From Alphaproteobacteria bacterium (GTDB lineage Bacteria > Pseudomonadota > Alphaproteobacteria > UBA8366), in NCBI GenBank assembly GCA_009377445.1, contig WHUA01000001.1, positions 1,028,725-1,092,724 of the forward strand: 64,000 bases of DNA. Direction: 5' to 3'. The notes beneath the pieces were generated by a model, which was not told the origin of the DNA, ran no database searches, and was given only the letters and a program-made list of their open reading frames with translations. A program made the translations under genes and the position numbers. Below, in pieces: positions 16,946 to 24,405 of the stretch. Positions within the stretch are counted from its first letter, which is position 1, and every line of letters starts with the position of its first letter.

Positions 16946-18496
16946 ATGAAAAAACGCTACGCCGCCGCCCTGCTCGGCACCGTCGCCCTCGACCGGGCGC
17001 GGGAGGAGGCGCTGTATCGCCAGCTCTATTTCGCGATCCGGGACGCGATCCTCCAGGGCCGGCTGCGCCCAGGCACGCGCCTCCCGTCGACGCGCTCGCT
17101 GGCGGCGGACCTCGACGTATCGCGCAACACGGTGGTGATCGCCTTCGACCAGCTTCTGGCGGAGGGGTATGTCGAGGGCCGGACCGGCGCCGGCACATAC
17201 GTCTCGGCGACGCTACCCGAGGAGCTGCTGTCCGCGCGGCCGGGGCAGGCGGGACCGCGCGACGGCGCGGCGCCCGCGCAGGACCGGCTGTCGGCGCGCG
17301 GCCGTTTCCTCGCCGGCATCCGTTCGCACGGCTTCGCCCAGCCGCTGCCCTTCTCCCCCGCGCTGCCGGAGCTGGCGCGTTTCCCCTTCGACGAATGGGC
17401 GCGCCTGCTCGCCCGCCACTGGCGCTACCCGAAGCAGGAGTTCCTGGTCGGCGGCGACGCGGCGGGCTACGCGCCGCTCCGGGCGGCGATCGCCGCCTAT
17501 CTCGGCGCGGCGCGGGCGGTCCGCTGCGACCCCGAGCAGGTGCTCATCGTCTCCGGCGCGCAACAGGCGCTCGACCTCGCGACCCGCGTGCTGATCGACC
17601 CCGGCGACGCGGTGTGGATCGAGGACCCCGGCTATGCGGGCATCCGGGGCGCGCTGGCGGCGTCGGGCGCTTCTCTGGTGCCGGTGCCGCTCGATGCGGA
17701 GGGAATCGACGTCGCGGCCGGGCGGCGGCGTGCGCCCCAGGCGCGGCTCGCCATCGTCACGCCGTCGCACCAGTATCCGCTCGGCGTCACCATGCCGCTG
17801 ACCCGCCGGCTCGAGCTGCTCGACTGGGCGCGCGGCGCGGGCGCCGTCATCATCGAGGACGACTACGACAGCGAGTACCGCTACGCCGGCCGCCCGCTCG
17901 CCGCGCTCCAGGGGCTCGACGGCGACGGGCGGGTGATCTACATCGGCACCTTCAGCAAGGTGATGTTCCCGGGGCTGCGCCTCGGCTATCTCGTTGCGCC
18001 GAAGGACCTCGTCGAGGCCTTCCGCGGCCTTCGCCAGCTCGTCGACAGCCATCCGTCCTCGGTCGCGCAGGCGGCGCTCGCCGATTTCATTTCCGAGGGC
18101 TATCTCGCAGCGCATGTGCGGCGGATGCGGGCGCTCTACGCCAAGCGGCAGGCGGCGATGGTGGCCGAGCTTCGCAAGCGGCTCGACGGCCGCCTCTCGG
18201 TCTCGCCGGACGAGTCCGGCATGCACCTGATCGGCTATCTCGACGATGCGGTCGACGACGTGGCGCTGTCCAAGGCGGCGGCGGACCGCGGCGTCGTGGT
18301 GGCGGCGCTGTCGCGGCTCTACATCGACGTGCCGCCCCGGAAGGGGCTGATGCTGGGCTATGCCGGCGTGGCGGAGCCGACGATGCGCCGCGCCGTGGCC
18401 ACGCTGGCCGGCGCGTTCGACGCCTTCTTCGCCGGCGGAATGGACCCGCGCGAAGCGCCGCGAATGGCCCTGGGACAGGGCCGATCCGGGGCATAG
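16946..18496 (+). CDS. PLP-dependent transcriptional regulator, MocR/PdxR type
   Basis: 516 aa. N-terminal GntR-type winged helix (about residues 15-85: LPSTRSLAADLDVSRNTVV, LLAEGYVEGRTGAGTYVS), then a class I aminotransferase-like domain. PLP features are EDDYDSEYRY (Asp near the ring nitrogen) and the lysine in GTFSKVMFPGLRLGY. Such proteins sense PLP or an amino compound and often regulate pyridoxal, GABA or taurine genes. The ATG at 16946 begins MKKRYAAALLG. The oxidoreductase gene follows after only 25 bp, so it may be co-transcribed or the regulated target. Confidence 0.9.
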   Translation: MKKRYAAALLGTVALDRAREEALYRQLYFAIRDAILQGRLRPGTRLPSTRSLAADLDVSRNTVVIAFDQLLAEGYVEGRTGAGTYVSATLPEELLSARPGQAGPRDGAAPAQDRLSARGRFLAGIRSHGFAQPLPFSPALPELARFPFDEWARLLARHWRYPKQEFLVGGDAAGYAPLRAAIAAYLGAARAVRCDPEQVLIVSGAQQALDLATRVLIDPGDAVWIEDPGYAGIRGALAASGASLVPVPLDAEGIDVAAGRRRAPQARLAIVTPSHQYPLGVTMPLTRRLELLDWARGAGAVIIEDDYDSEYRYAGRPLAALQGLDGDGRVIYIGTFSKVMFPGLRLGYLVAPKDLVEAFRGLRQLVDSHPSSVAQAALADFISEGYLAAHVRRMRALYAKRQAAMVAELRKRLDGRLSVSPDESGMHLIGYLDDAVDDVALSKAAADRGVVVAALSRLYIDVPPRKGLMLGYAGVAEPTMRRAVATLAGAFDAFFAGGMDPREAPRMALGQGRSGA

Positions 18497-18521
18497 ACTG
18501 CATCCTGGAAGGAGATATCGC

Positions 18522-20570
18522 ATGACGATGTCGGCGACGGCGGAAAGAGCGAGCGTGTGCCCGATGGACTGCCCGGACACCTGCAGCCTGACGGTGACGG
18601 TGACGGTGGCGGATGAGCGCGTGGTCAAGGTGCGCGGCTCGCGCGCCAACCCGATCACCGAGGGCGTGCTCTGCAACAAGGTCTCGCGCTATTACCCGGA
18701 ATTCGTGCACGGCAAGGAACGCCTGACCGTGCCGCTGAAGCGCACCGGAACGAAAGGCGCGGGCGACTTCGCCGAGATCGGCTGGGACGAGGCGCTGGAC
18801 ACGATCCGCGACCGCTTCCAGGCGATCATCGCGCGGCACGGCGCACAGGCGATCCTGCCGCTCAACTACGCCGGGCCGCACGGCATGCTGGCCTACGATT
18901 CGATGTCGCTCCGCTTTTTCCACAAGCTGGGCGCGACCGTGCTGAGCCGCCGGCCGCTCTGCGGCGGCATCAAGGACGAGGCGTGGCGCTCGGTCTATGG
19001 CGCGGCGCCGGGCATGCCGCTGCAGCAGATCCCGCTGGCGAAGCTGGTGATCGTCTGGGGCAACAACGTCACCGTCTCCAACCTGCACCTGATGTCCCGC
19101 CTCAACGCCGCGCGGAAGAAGGGGGCGAAGCTCGCCGTCGTCGACCCGAAGCGCATCAAGGCGGCGGAGCGGGCCGACCTGTACCTGCCGATCCGCCCCG
19201 GCACCGATGTGCTGCTCGCCTGGGCGCTCGCCGTGGAGCTGGAGCGGACGGGTGGCCTCGACCGCGACTTCATCGCCAAGAACGTGCTGGGCTTCGAGGA
19301 ATACATGGCGCGTGCGCGCGAATGGCCGGCGGCGCGCGCGGCCGAGGCCTGCGGCGTTCCCGCCGACGACATCCGCACGCTCGCAGCCTGGTATCGCGAC
19401 GCGGCGCCTGCCGCGATCAGCTATGGCAACGGGCTGGAGCGGAACCGCAACGGCGGCTCCGGCATCCGCGCCATCGCCGCCCTGCCGGCGCTGGCGGGCA
19501 AGTTCGGCGTGCCGGGCGGCGGGATACTCGCCGCGGCGGGCTATTCCTTCCCGAAGTCCCCGGACAAGCTGCAGCGCCCCGATCTCGTGCCGCCGGGGAC
19601 GCGCACGCTCAACATCCTCGACGTGAGCCGCCACATCCTCGACGACGCGCTGGACCCGCCGATCCAGGGCGTCTTCATCTACAACCACAACCCGGTGATC
19701 GTGCATCCGGACCAGAACCGCATGAAGCGGGCGCTGGCGAAGGAGGACCTGTTCGTCGTCGGCTGCGAGGTGGCGATGACCGACAGCATGCGCTATGCCG
19801 ACGTGGTGCTGCCGGCGGCGACGCATTTCGAATGCGCCGACATCTACCCCGCCTACGGCCAGCAGTATCTGCAGCGCGCCGAGCCGGTGATCCCGCCCTA
19901 CGGCAAGTCGCTGCCGAACACCGAGATCTTCCGCCGCCTCGCCGCGAAGTTCGGCTTCGGCGGCCCGCTGTTCACGGCGAGCGACGAGGAATTGATCGAG
20001 GACGCGATCGACGGCGCCGACGCGCGGATGCAGGGCGTCCGCCCCGCCGCCGTCCCGACCGGCGGCGCGATCCCGATGACGTTCGGGGGCGAAGAACCGG
20101 TGCTGTTCCGGAACGTTTTCCCCAAGACGCCGAGCGGCAAGGCCGAGCTCGCGTCGGAGGGCCTGGAGCAGCGCTTCGGCCAGCGCCTCCCGTCCTACAC
20201 GCCCGTTGAGTCCGCCTACCCGCTGGCCCTCATCACGCCGTCCTCGGATAAGCGCATCAGCTCCACCTTCGGCGGCGTCAAAGCCTGCGACGCGACGCCG
20301 CTGCTCGACATGCACCCCGCCGACGCGAAAGCGCGCGGCCTCGCGGACGGCGCCACGGTGCGCGTGTGGAACGACTTGGGGGAGGTGCGCCTCCCGCTCC
20401 GCATCACCGACGCGGTACGGCCGGGCGTCGTCTGCTCGGCGAAGGGCGCGTGGTTCAAAACGTCCGACAACGGCCAGACCGTCTCCGCGCTCGCGCCCGC
20501 GACGAAAGCCGATATTGCCGAGGGCGCATGCTTCAACGACGCGCGCGTCGAGGTGGCGGCTTACGGCTAG
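18522..20570 (+). CDS. Molybdopterin-dependent oxidoreductase (4Fe-4S)
   Basis: 682 aa member of the DMSO reductase/formate dehydrogenase alpha-subunit family. An N-terminal cluster site CPMDCPDTC plus GVLCNK binds 4Fe-4S; a molybdopterin-binding core (VIWGNNVTVSN, DPKRIKAAERADLYLPIRPGTD) and a C-terminal dinucleotide-binding domain follow. No twin-arginine signal, so cytoplasmic. GGAAGGAG precedes the ATG with good spacing. The electron partner is not encoded nearby and the substrate is unknown. It probably belongs to one unit with the MocR-type gene. Confidence 0.88.
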   Translation: MTMSATAERASVCPMDCPDTCSLTVTVTVADERVVKVRGSRANPITEGVLCNKVSRYYPEFVHGKERLTVPLKRTGTKGAGDFAEIGWDEALDTIRDRFQAIIARHGAQAILPLNYAGPHGMLAYDSMSLRFFHKLGATVLSRRPLCGGIKDEAWRSVYGAAPGMPLQQIPLAKLVIVWGNNVTVSNLHLMSRLNAARKKGAKLAVVDPKRIKAAERADLYLPIRPGTDVLLAWALAVELERTGGLDRDFIAKNVLGFEEYMARAREWPAARAAEACGVPADDIRTLAAWYRDAAPAAISYGNGLERNRNGGSGIRAIAALPALAGKFGVPGGGILAAAGYSFPKSPDKLQRPDLVPPGTRTLNILDVSRHILDDALDPPIQGVFIYNHNPVIVHPDQNRMKRALAKEDLFVVGCEVAMTDSMRYADVVLPAATHFECADIYPAYGQQYLQRAEPVIPPYGKSLPNTEIFRRLAAKFGFGGPLFTASDEELIEDAIDGADARMQGVRPAAVPTGGAIPMTFGGEEPVLFRNVFPKTPSGKAELASEGLEQRFGQRLPSYTPVESAYPLALITPSSDKRISSTFGGVKACDATPLLDMHPADAKARGLADGATVRVWNDLGEVRLPLRITDAVRPGVVCSAKGAWFKTSDNGQTVSALAPATKADIAEGACFNDARVEVAAYG

Positions 20571-20571
20571 C

Positions 20572-20666
20572 CTCGGCATGACGTAAACATATGAATTAAA
20601 ACATAAATCGTCACTCCCCGGCTTGTCCGGGGAGTCCATGGGCGCGATCCGGCCGGCACCTGGATG
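20572..20666. repeat. REP/BIME-like repeat, family 2, copy B (left arm truncated)
   Basis: Only the right half of the left hairpin remains (CTCGGCATGACGT), one base after the oxidoreductase stop codon. The AT-rich spacer and full right hairpin follow. Similarity to copy D continues for about 25 bp past the hairpin, to the shared CTGGATGTTT. Confidence 0.8.
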
Positions 20667-20708
20667 TTTGACCTCCCGAGGCGCCGCATTTCCCGTTACG
20701 GTGATCGA

Positions 20709-21641
20709 ATGACTCTCGACGCCAAATCCGCGGCGGCCGACAAATCGAGCGCGCTCGCTTATCTCTTCCTGACCTGCACGTCGCTGTGCTGGGCGGGGAA
20801 CGTGGTGGTCGGCCGGTTCGCGGTCGGCGAGATCTCGCCGATGCTGCTGACGACGCTGCGCTGGTTCGTGACCCTGCCGCTGCTGGCCGCCGTCGCGCAT
20901 CGCGTCATCCGGCGCGAGTGGCCGGTCCTCCGCATGCATTGGCGGTTCGTGTTGGTGATGGGCGCGCTCGGCTACACGGCGTTCAACGCGCTGTTCTATC
21001 TCGCGGCGCATACCACGACGGCGGTGAACCTCGGCATCATCCAGGGCGCGATGCCGATGTTCGTGCTGCTCGGCGCGTTCGCCGCATACCGCACGCCCGT
21101 GACGGCGATGCAGGCGGTCGGCGTGACGGTGACCATGGCCGGCGTCGTGCTGATCGCGTCGGCCGGCAGCTTCGAGCGGCTGGCGGCGCTGGCGATCAGC
21201 CAGGGCGACCTGCTCATGGTGATCGCCTGCATGCTCTACGCGGGCTACACGGTGGCGCTCCGGCGCCGCCCGGCCGCGGTGTCGGCCTTCGGCCTGTTCG
21301 CCGGCCTCGCGACGGCGGCGCTCGCCGCCTCGCTCCCGCTCGCCGCGGCGGAGATCGCTATCGGCGCCGTGCAATGGCCGACCGCGAAGGGCTGGCTTGT
21401 CATCGCCTATGTCGCTGTCTTCCCTTCGATCGTGGCGCAGATCTGCTTCATCCGCGGCGTCGAGCTGATCGGCCCCGCGCGGGCGGGCGTTTTCGTGAAC
21501 CTGGTCCCGGTGCTGACCCCGATCCTCGCGGTGGCGACGCTCGGCGAGCGTTTTGAAGTGTTCCACGCCGCGGCGCTCGCCCTCGTGCTCGGGGGCATCT
21601 GGCTGTCGGAGCGGGGGAAGGCTGCGCGCGGCCGAGGATAG
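20709..21641 (+). CDS. DMT/EamA-family transporter
   Basis: 310 aa with ten hydrophobic segments in two EamA repeats; inner-membrane exporter of unknown substrate. Typical repeat starts are SLCWAGNVVVGRFAV and CMLYAGYTVALRRRP. The ATG at 20709 (MTLDAKSAAADK) is preferred over an in-frame ATG at 20664 that lies within the repeat tail. Separated from the oxidoreductase gene by the repeat, so co-transcription is uncertain. Confidence 0.85.
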   Translation: MTLDAKSAAADKSSALAYLFLTCTSLCWAGNVVVGRFAVGEISPMLLTTLRWFVTLPLLAAVAHRVIRREWPVLRMHWRFVLVMGALGYTAFNALFYLAAHTTTAVNLGIIQGAMPMFVLLGAFAAYRTPVTAMQAVGVTVTMAGVVLIASAGSFERLAALAISQGDLLMVIACMLYAGYTVALRRRPAAVSAFGLFAGLATAALAASLPLAAAEIAIGAVQWPTAKGWLVIAYVAVFPSIVAQICFIRGVELIGPARAGVFVNLVPVLTPILAVATLGERFEVFHAAALALVLGGIWLSERGKAARGRG

Positions 21642-21841
21642 GAACCTTCAGCCACGGCGACTTGCTCTTAACCGTACGGCCAAATTGCCCTCCGCCTATC
21701 GCCTGTAATCTCAAATGCCAATGTTGGATGTTAACGAGTGTACCGATGAGGCGAAAATGGAATGTGCCTCCGGGGGAGTTGAATAAGAATTGGTTCCATC
21801 ACATATTTTGTTTAAAGAACGGTTGATCGTGAGGACGGTAG

Positions 21842-23167
21842 ATGCTCGGATTAAGGAGCAATAAAGCAAATCTTATACTGAGCCCTGGATTGCAATATGA
21901 GCTTGAAGCGCAGGCGGCAAGGGAAGGCGTGCTGACAGATGAGGACTATGTTTTCGCAAATTTAATGCCTTTACATGCTGGATACGGTTCGGGGGTTGTG
22001 CCCAGAGGAATTCTACCTCTTCTCTGTTTCTTCCCAACTGTAACCGCGACAAATTCTGAGTACATACTTGATGGTGTATCGCTAAAGACGGGTCTCGGAA
22101 TCAGTCATATCGATAGCCGCAGAATTCAAGTGCAGAGCACAATTGAGGGGTGCGGGCCAGGTCACGGTCGCATAGAGATTGGAGCCGCTACTGGAAATGA
22201 TCGTTTCCGGATCGCAGTACCGATGCCTGAACCTTTGCTCGACAAGTTTAATTTTGCCGAAAGCTACTACGACATCGGGAAGGGTTCTTTTCTCAAAGTC
22301 TTGGCTCAGGCCCAGGATGAGGCAGAGCGTATTTGTTTGAGCGATTCTCCGGGGCTAACTAGGATGTTACTGACATTGGTCAATCCGTCGTACGGGGAAC
22401 ATGTGACGGTCCTGGCCGATAGCAGTCTGGATACTCCACAACCGAGCCATATCGCTGGGGCGTTCACGACATTTTTGCCTGATATATTGGACGTATATTC
22501 CGGTTGGTATAGCAATGGATTAGGCGCTCCCTTGCCATTTGATTACCTTACCGGACAAGAGTGGAGAGCGCATAGGGAAGCCGATACCTTCGCAGATGAA
22601 TTTGTTGCATCGATCTTTTCCCATCCACTATTTGAGGCGCTAGTTGACAAACTAGATGACTACTACGTACGCCTCGTCGCTTCATTGTTCCTTGCGAACT
22701 GCGAGAATAATACTGTCGGCACGCGAAGGTGGTACAGGAAGCGCCATGGGGCTAAATCTCTTCCTAACCCCGATAATGCTGTTGAGACATGTCAACTACT
22801 TAGAGTTCAGTTCAGAGACGAATTGACCGTTGTGCCCGATCCGCGAAATCTATATGAGGCAATTGAATATAGTAGTTGCCCCGAAATCGTGCGTCTGGGG
22901 CAGCTTCTCGATGAGTGGCTTCAAAGTGCTCGTGCCGACAATCTGTCGATGGAATGCCGCATTCGTCGGGATATAACTAAGGCTTCCCAAGACCTTAAGA
23001 GGCTGCAGCGGTATAGGGAGTTCAAGGAGAGTCCCTTCGTATTCGGGTTAAGAACAGTTTTAGGCCAAGTGCCAATTATTTCGAATGTAGTCAGTGTTGT
23101 AGAGGTCGGTGGCTGGCTGTGGGAGAGGCACACGCAGAAACGTACCTGCTGGGTCTCCCTAAATTGA
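21842..23167 (+). CDS. Unknown 441-aa protein in an AT-richer patch
   Basis: No recognised domain. The sequence is visibly AT-richer than its neighbours and uses codons such as ATA, TTA and AGA that they avoid, which points to recent acquisition. It looks soluble: acidic and aromatic N-terminal two thirds, then a charged helical stretch (ITKASQDLKRLQRYREFKES) and a short hydrophobic tail ending in VEVGGWLWER. GAGGACGGTAG precedes the ATG. A tRNA-Gly lies 97 bp downstream, a common integration spot, but no integrase or duplicated tRNA end is visible. Anti-phage or other accessory roles are possible; nothing in the sequence proves one. Confidence 0.7.
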   Translation: MLGLRSNKANLILSPGLQYELEAQAAREGVLTDEDYVFANLMPLHAGYGSGVVPRGILPLLCFFPTVTATNSEYILDGVSLKTGLGISHIDSRRIQVQSTIEGCGPGHGRIEIGAATGNDRFRIAVPMPEPLLDKFNFAESYYDIGKGSFLKVLAQAQDEAERICLSDSPGLTRMLLTLVNPSYGEHVTVLADSSLDTPQPSHIAGAFTTFLPDILDVYSGWYSNGLGAPLPFDYLTGQEWRAHREADTFADEFVASIFSHPLFEALVDKLDDYYVRLVASLFLANCENNTVGTRRWYRKRHGAKSLPNPDNAVETCQLLRVQFRDELTVVPDPRNLYEAIEYSSCPEIVRLGQLLDEWLQSARADNLSMECRIRRDITKASQDLKRLQRYREFKESPFVFGLRTVLGQVPIISNVVSVVEVGGWLWERHTQKRTCWVSLN

Positions 23168-23264
23168 AAAGAAATGGCGCGCACGGCCTGACAGCTAGGT
23201 GGCTTCTCCGTCTTGCTAAACGCCCTCCGAGTGCCGTAGGCTTCGGCCGCTGGACGCACGGGGC

Positions 23265-23338
23265 GCGGGTGTAGCTCAATGGTAGAGCAGAAGCTTCCCA
23301 AGCTTACGACGAGGGTTCGATTCCCTTCACCCGCTCCA
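23265..23338 (+). tRNA. tRNA-Gly (anticodon CCC)
   Basis: 74 nt including an encoded CCA. Acceptor stem GCGGGTG/CACCCGC, D arm GCTCAATGGTAGAGC, anticodon loop TTCCCAA (CCC) and T arm AGGGTTCGATTCCCT all fold. Glycine identity fits the acceptor stem and U73 discriminator. It lies between the AT-richer unknown gene and the toxin-antitoxin pair. Confidence 0.96.
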
Positions 23339-23368
23339 GTTCTTTTCTGAAAATTTGAGACCGAGCCG

Positions 23369-23444
23369 CTCATGCTTCGACAAGCGCAGCATGAGGCTTG
23401 GAAGCCGTATCCATCCTCACCCAGAGCCTGTCGAAGGGTGAAGA
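23369..23444. repeat. Palindromic intergenic repeat downstream of the tRNA
   Basis: CTCATGCT/AGCATGAG form a local hairpin; CTTCGACA (23375-23382) and TGTCGAAG (23429-23436) form an outer arm pair. This pattern is a well-known dispersed element in alphaproteobacterial genomes. Only one copy was noticed in the window. Confidence 0.6.
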
Positions 23445-23473
23445 CGAATCGGCGCCGGACCAGCATTCACCAC

Positions 23474-23502
23474 TTGAAATGTACGGTGGTTTACCGTACA
23501 TA
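23474..23502 (+). promoter_or_regulatory. Promoter with overlapping operator of the toxin-antitoxin operon
   Basis: TTGAAA, 17-bp spacer, TACATA. A perfect inverted repeat ATGTACGGT-N5-ACCGTACAT (23479-23501) fills the space between the boxes, so a bound ribbon-helix-helix antitoxin would block polymerase. This is the expected autoregulation of such operons. Confidence 0.72.
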
Positions 23503-23536
23503 TACCCATAGCAATCCTTCGCTACGGAGAGCGGAT

Positions 23537-23848
23537 ATGTTTCCTTTCAAGCATACGGCGGCGGCTCTCGACGAACCCAAGTCCGCGCGCATGGAGCAGC
23601 GTACGAGGCCGCATGTTAAGGCGACGATCGAACAGGCCGCCGCACTATTGGGCGTGGACGCGACCGCCTTTGTCACGAACGCAGCCTATGAGCGCGCGCG
23701 CGAAACGATCGTCGCGCATGAGCGGACCGTCCTGAGCGCCGAGGATCGCGAGGTGTTCCTGGCTGCGCTCGAAAACCCGGCGGCTCCTACCGAAGCGCTT
23801 CGGCAGGCGATGAAGCTGCACGATGCTCTCGTCGTAAATGACGAGTGA
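23537..23848 (+). CDS. DUF1778-family antitoxin (TacA-like)
   Basis: 103 aa. Ribbon-helix-helix-type N-terminal half (RMEQRTRPHVKATIEQAAALL) followed by GVDATAFVTNAAYERA and a C-terminal tail with LSAEDREVFLAALENP, the segment that wraps the toxin in related pairs. GGAGAG precedes the ATG at 23537; a start at the internal Met19 is possible. Its last 11 bp overlap the toxin gene. It should bind the operator at 23479-23501 and neutralise the acetyltransferase. Confidence 0.86.
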   Translation: MFPFKHTAAALDEPKSARMEQRTRPHVKATIEQAAALLGVDATAFVTNAAYERARETIVAHERTVLSAEDREVFLAALENPAAPTEALRQAMKLHDALVVNDE

Positions 23849-24389
23849 CACGCCGCCCGAGCCCCAAATCAAAATCGAGCCGTTCGATCCCGAAGTTCAT
23901 GATCGAGCGGCTTTTTCGTGCGGCACGGAGCGAATCGACAATTTCCTGAAATCGACGGCGAAGAAGCACCAACAGGGAGATTTCACGCGAGTCTGGGTTG
24001 CTGTTGGAAAAGTTAGCCCAAAGATCCTCGGCTACTATTCGATAAATAGCCATTCGATACAGGCAGACGACCTGCCCGAAAAATTCAAGAAGGGCGCCCC
24101 CCGGCACGGCGCCGTGGCGGCTGCATACCTTTCGACCTTCGGTGTCGACGCGTCCGTCCAAGGCAAAGGCATCGGCAAAATATTGCTTGCCGATGCGCTC
24201 AAGAGGATCGCGCGGATTTCGGAGCAGATGGGAATATTCGCGGTCGTCCTGGATGTTCTAGACGACGGCGATCGCGCGCAGATCGAGAAGAGGCACCGCT
24301 TTTACGAAAGTTTCGGGTTTATCGACTTTCCGTCCCACGCGCTACGCATGTTCCTGCCAATCCGAACGATCAGGGCGATCCTGAAATAG
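23838..24389 (+). CDS. GNAT acetyltransferase toxin (TacT/AtaT-like)
   Basis: 183 aa. Type II toxin family that acetylates the amino group of aminoacyl-tRNA and so stops translation. The acetyl-CoA loop is QGKGIG (108-113), the putative catalytic Tyr is Tyr156 in FYESFGF, and the C-terminus LRMFLPI is typical. FSCGTERIDNFLK near residue 28 is the usual N-terminal signature. Overlaps the antitoxin gene by 11 bp. The target tRNA is unknown; the adjacent tRNA-Gly gene is not evidence of specificity. Confidence 0.88.
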   Translation: MTSDTPPEPQIKIEPFDPEVHDRAAFSCGTERIDNFLKSTAKKHQQGDFTRVWVAVGKVSPKILGYYSINSHSIQADDLPEKFKKGAPRHGAVAAAYLSTFGVDASVQGKGIGKILLADALKRIARISEQMGIFAVVLDVLDDGDRAQIEKRHRFYESFGFIDFPSHALRMFLPIRTIRAILK

Positions 24390-24405
24390 AGCGGGCCGCA
24401 CCCCC

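Noticed and set aside
18087..21566. Very long minus-strand open frame opposite the MocR, oxidoreductase and EamA genes
   Set aside because: High GC leaves few stop codons on the opposite strand. It is rich in Arg, Ala, His and Asp, has no domain, and lies over three well-supported genes.
21642..23338. Integrated element with att repeats at the tRNA-Gly
   Set aside because: No second copy of the tRNA 3' end and no integrase were found on either side of the AT-rich gene.
22921..23466. Minus-strand open frame across the tRNA-Gly containing GAGEGNRTL-like sequence
   Set aside because: It is the antisense translation of the tRNA-Gly gene, a well-known false protein prediction; no ribosome binding site or domain supports it.
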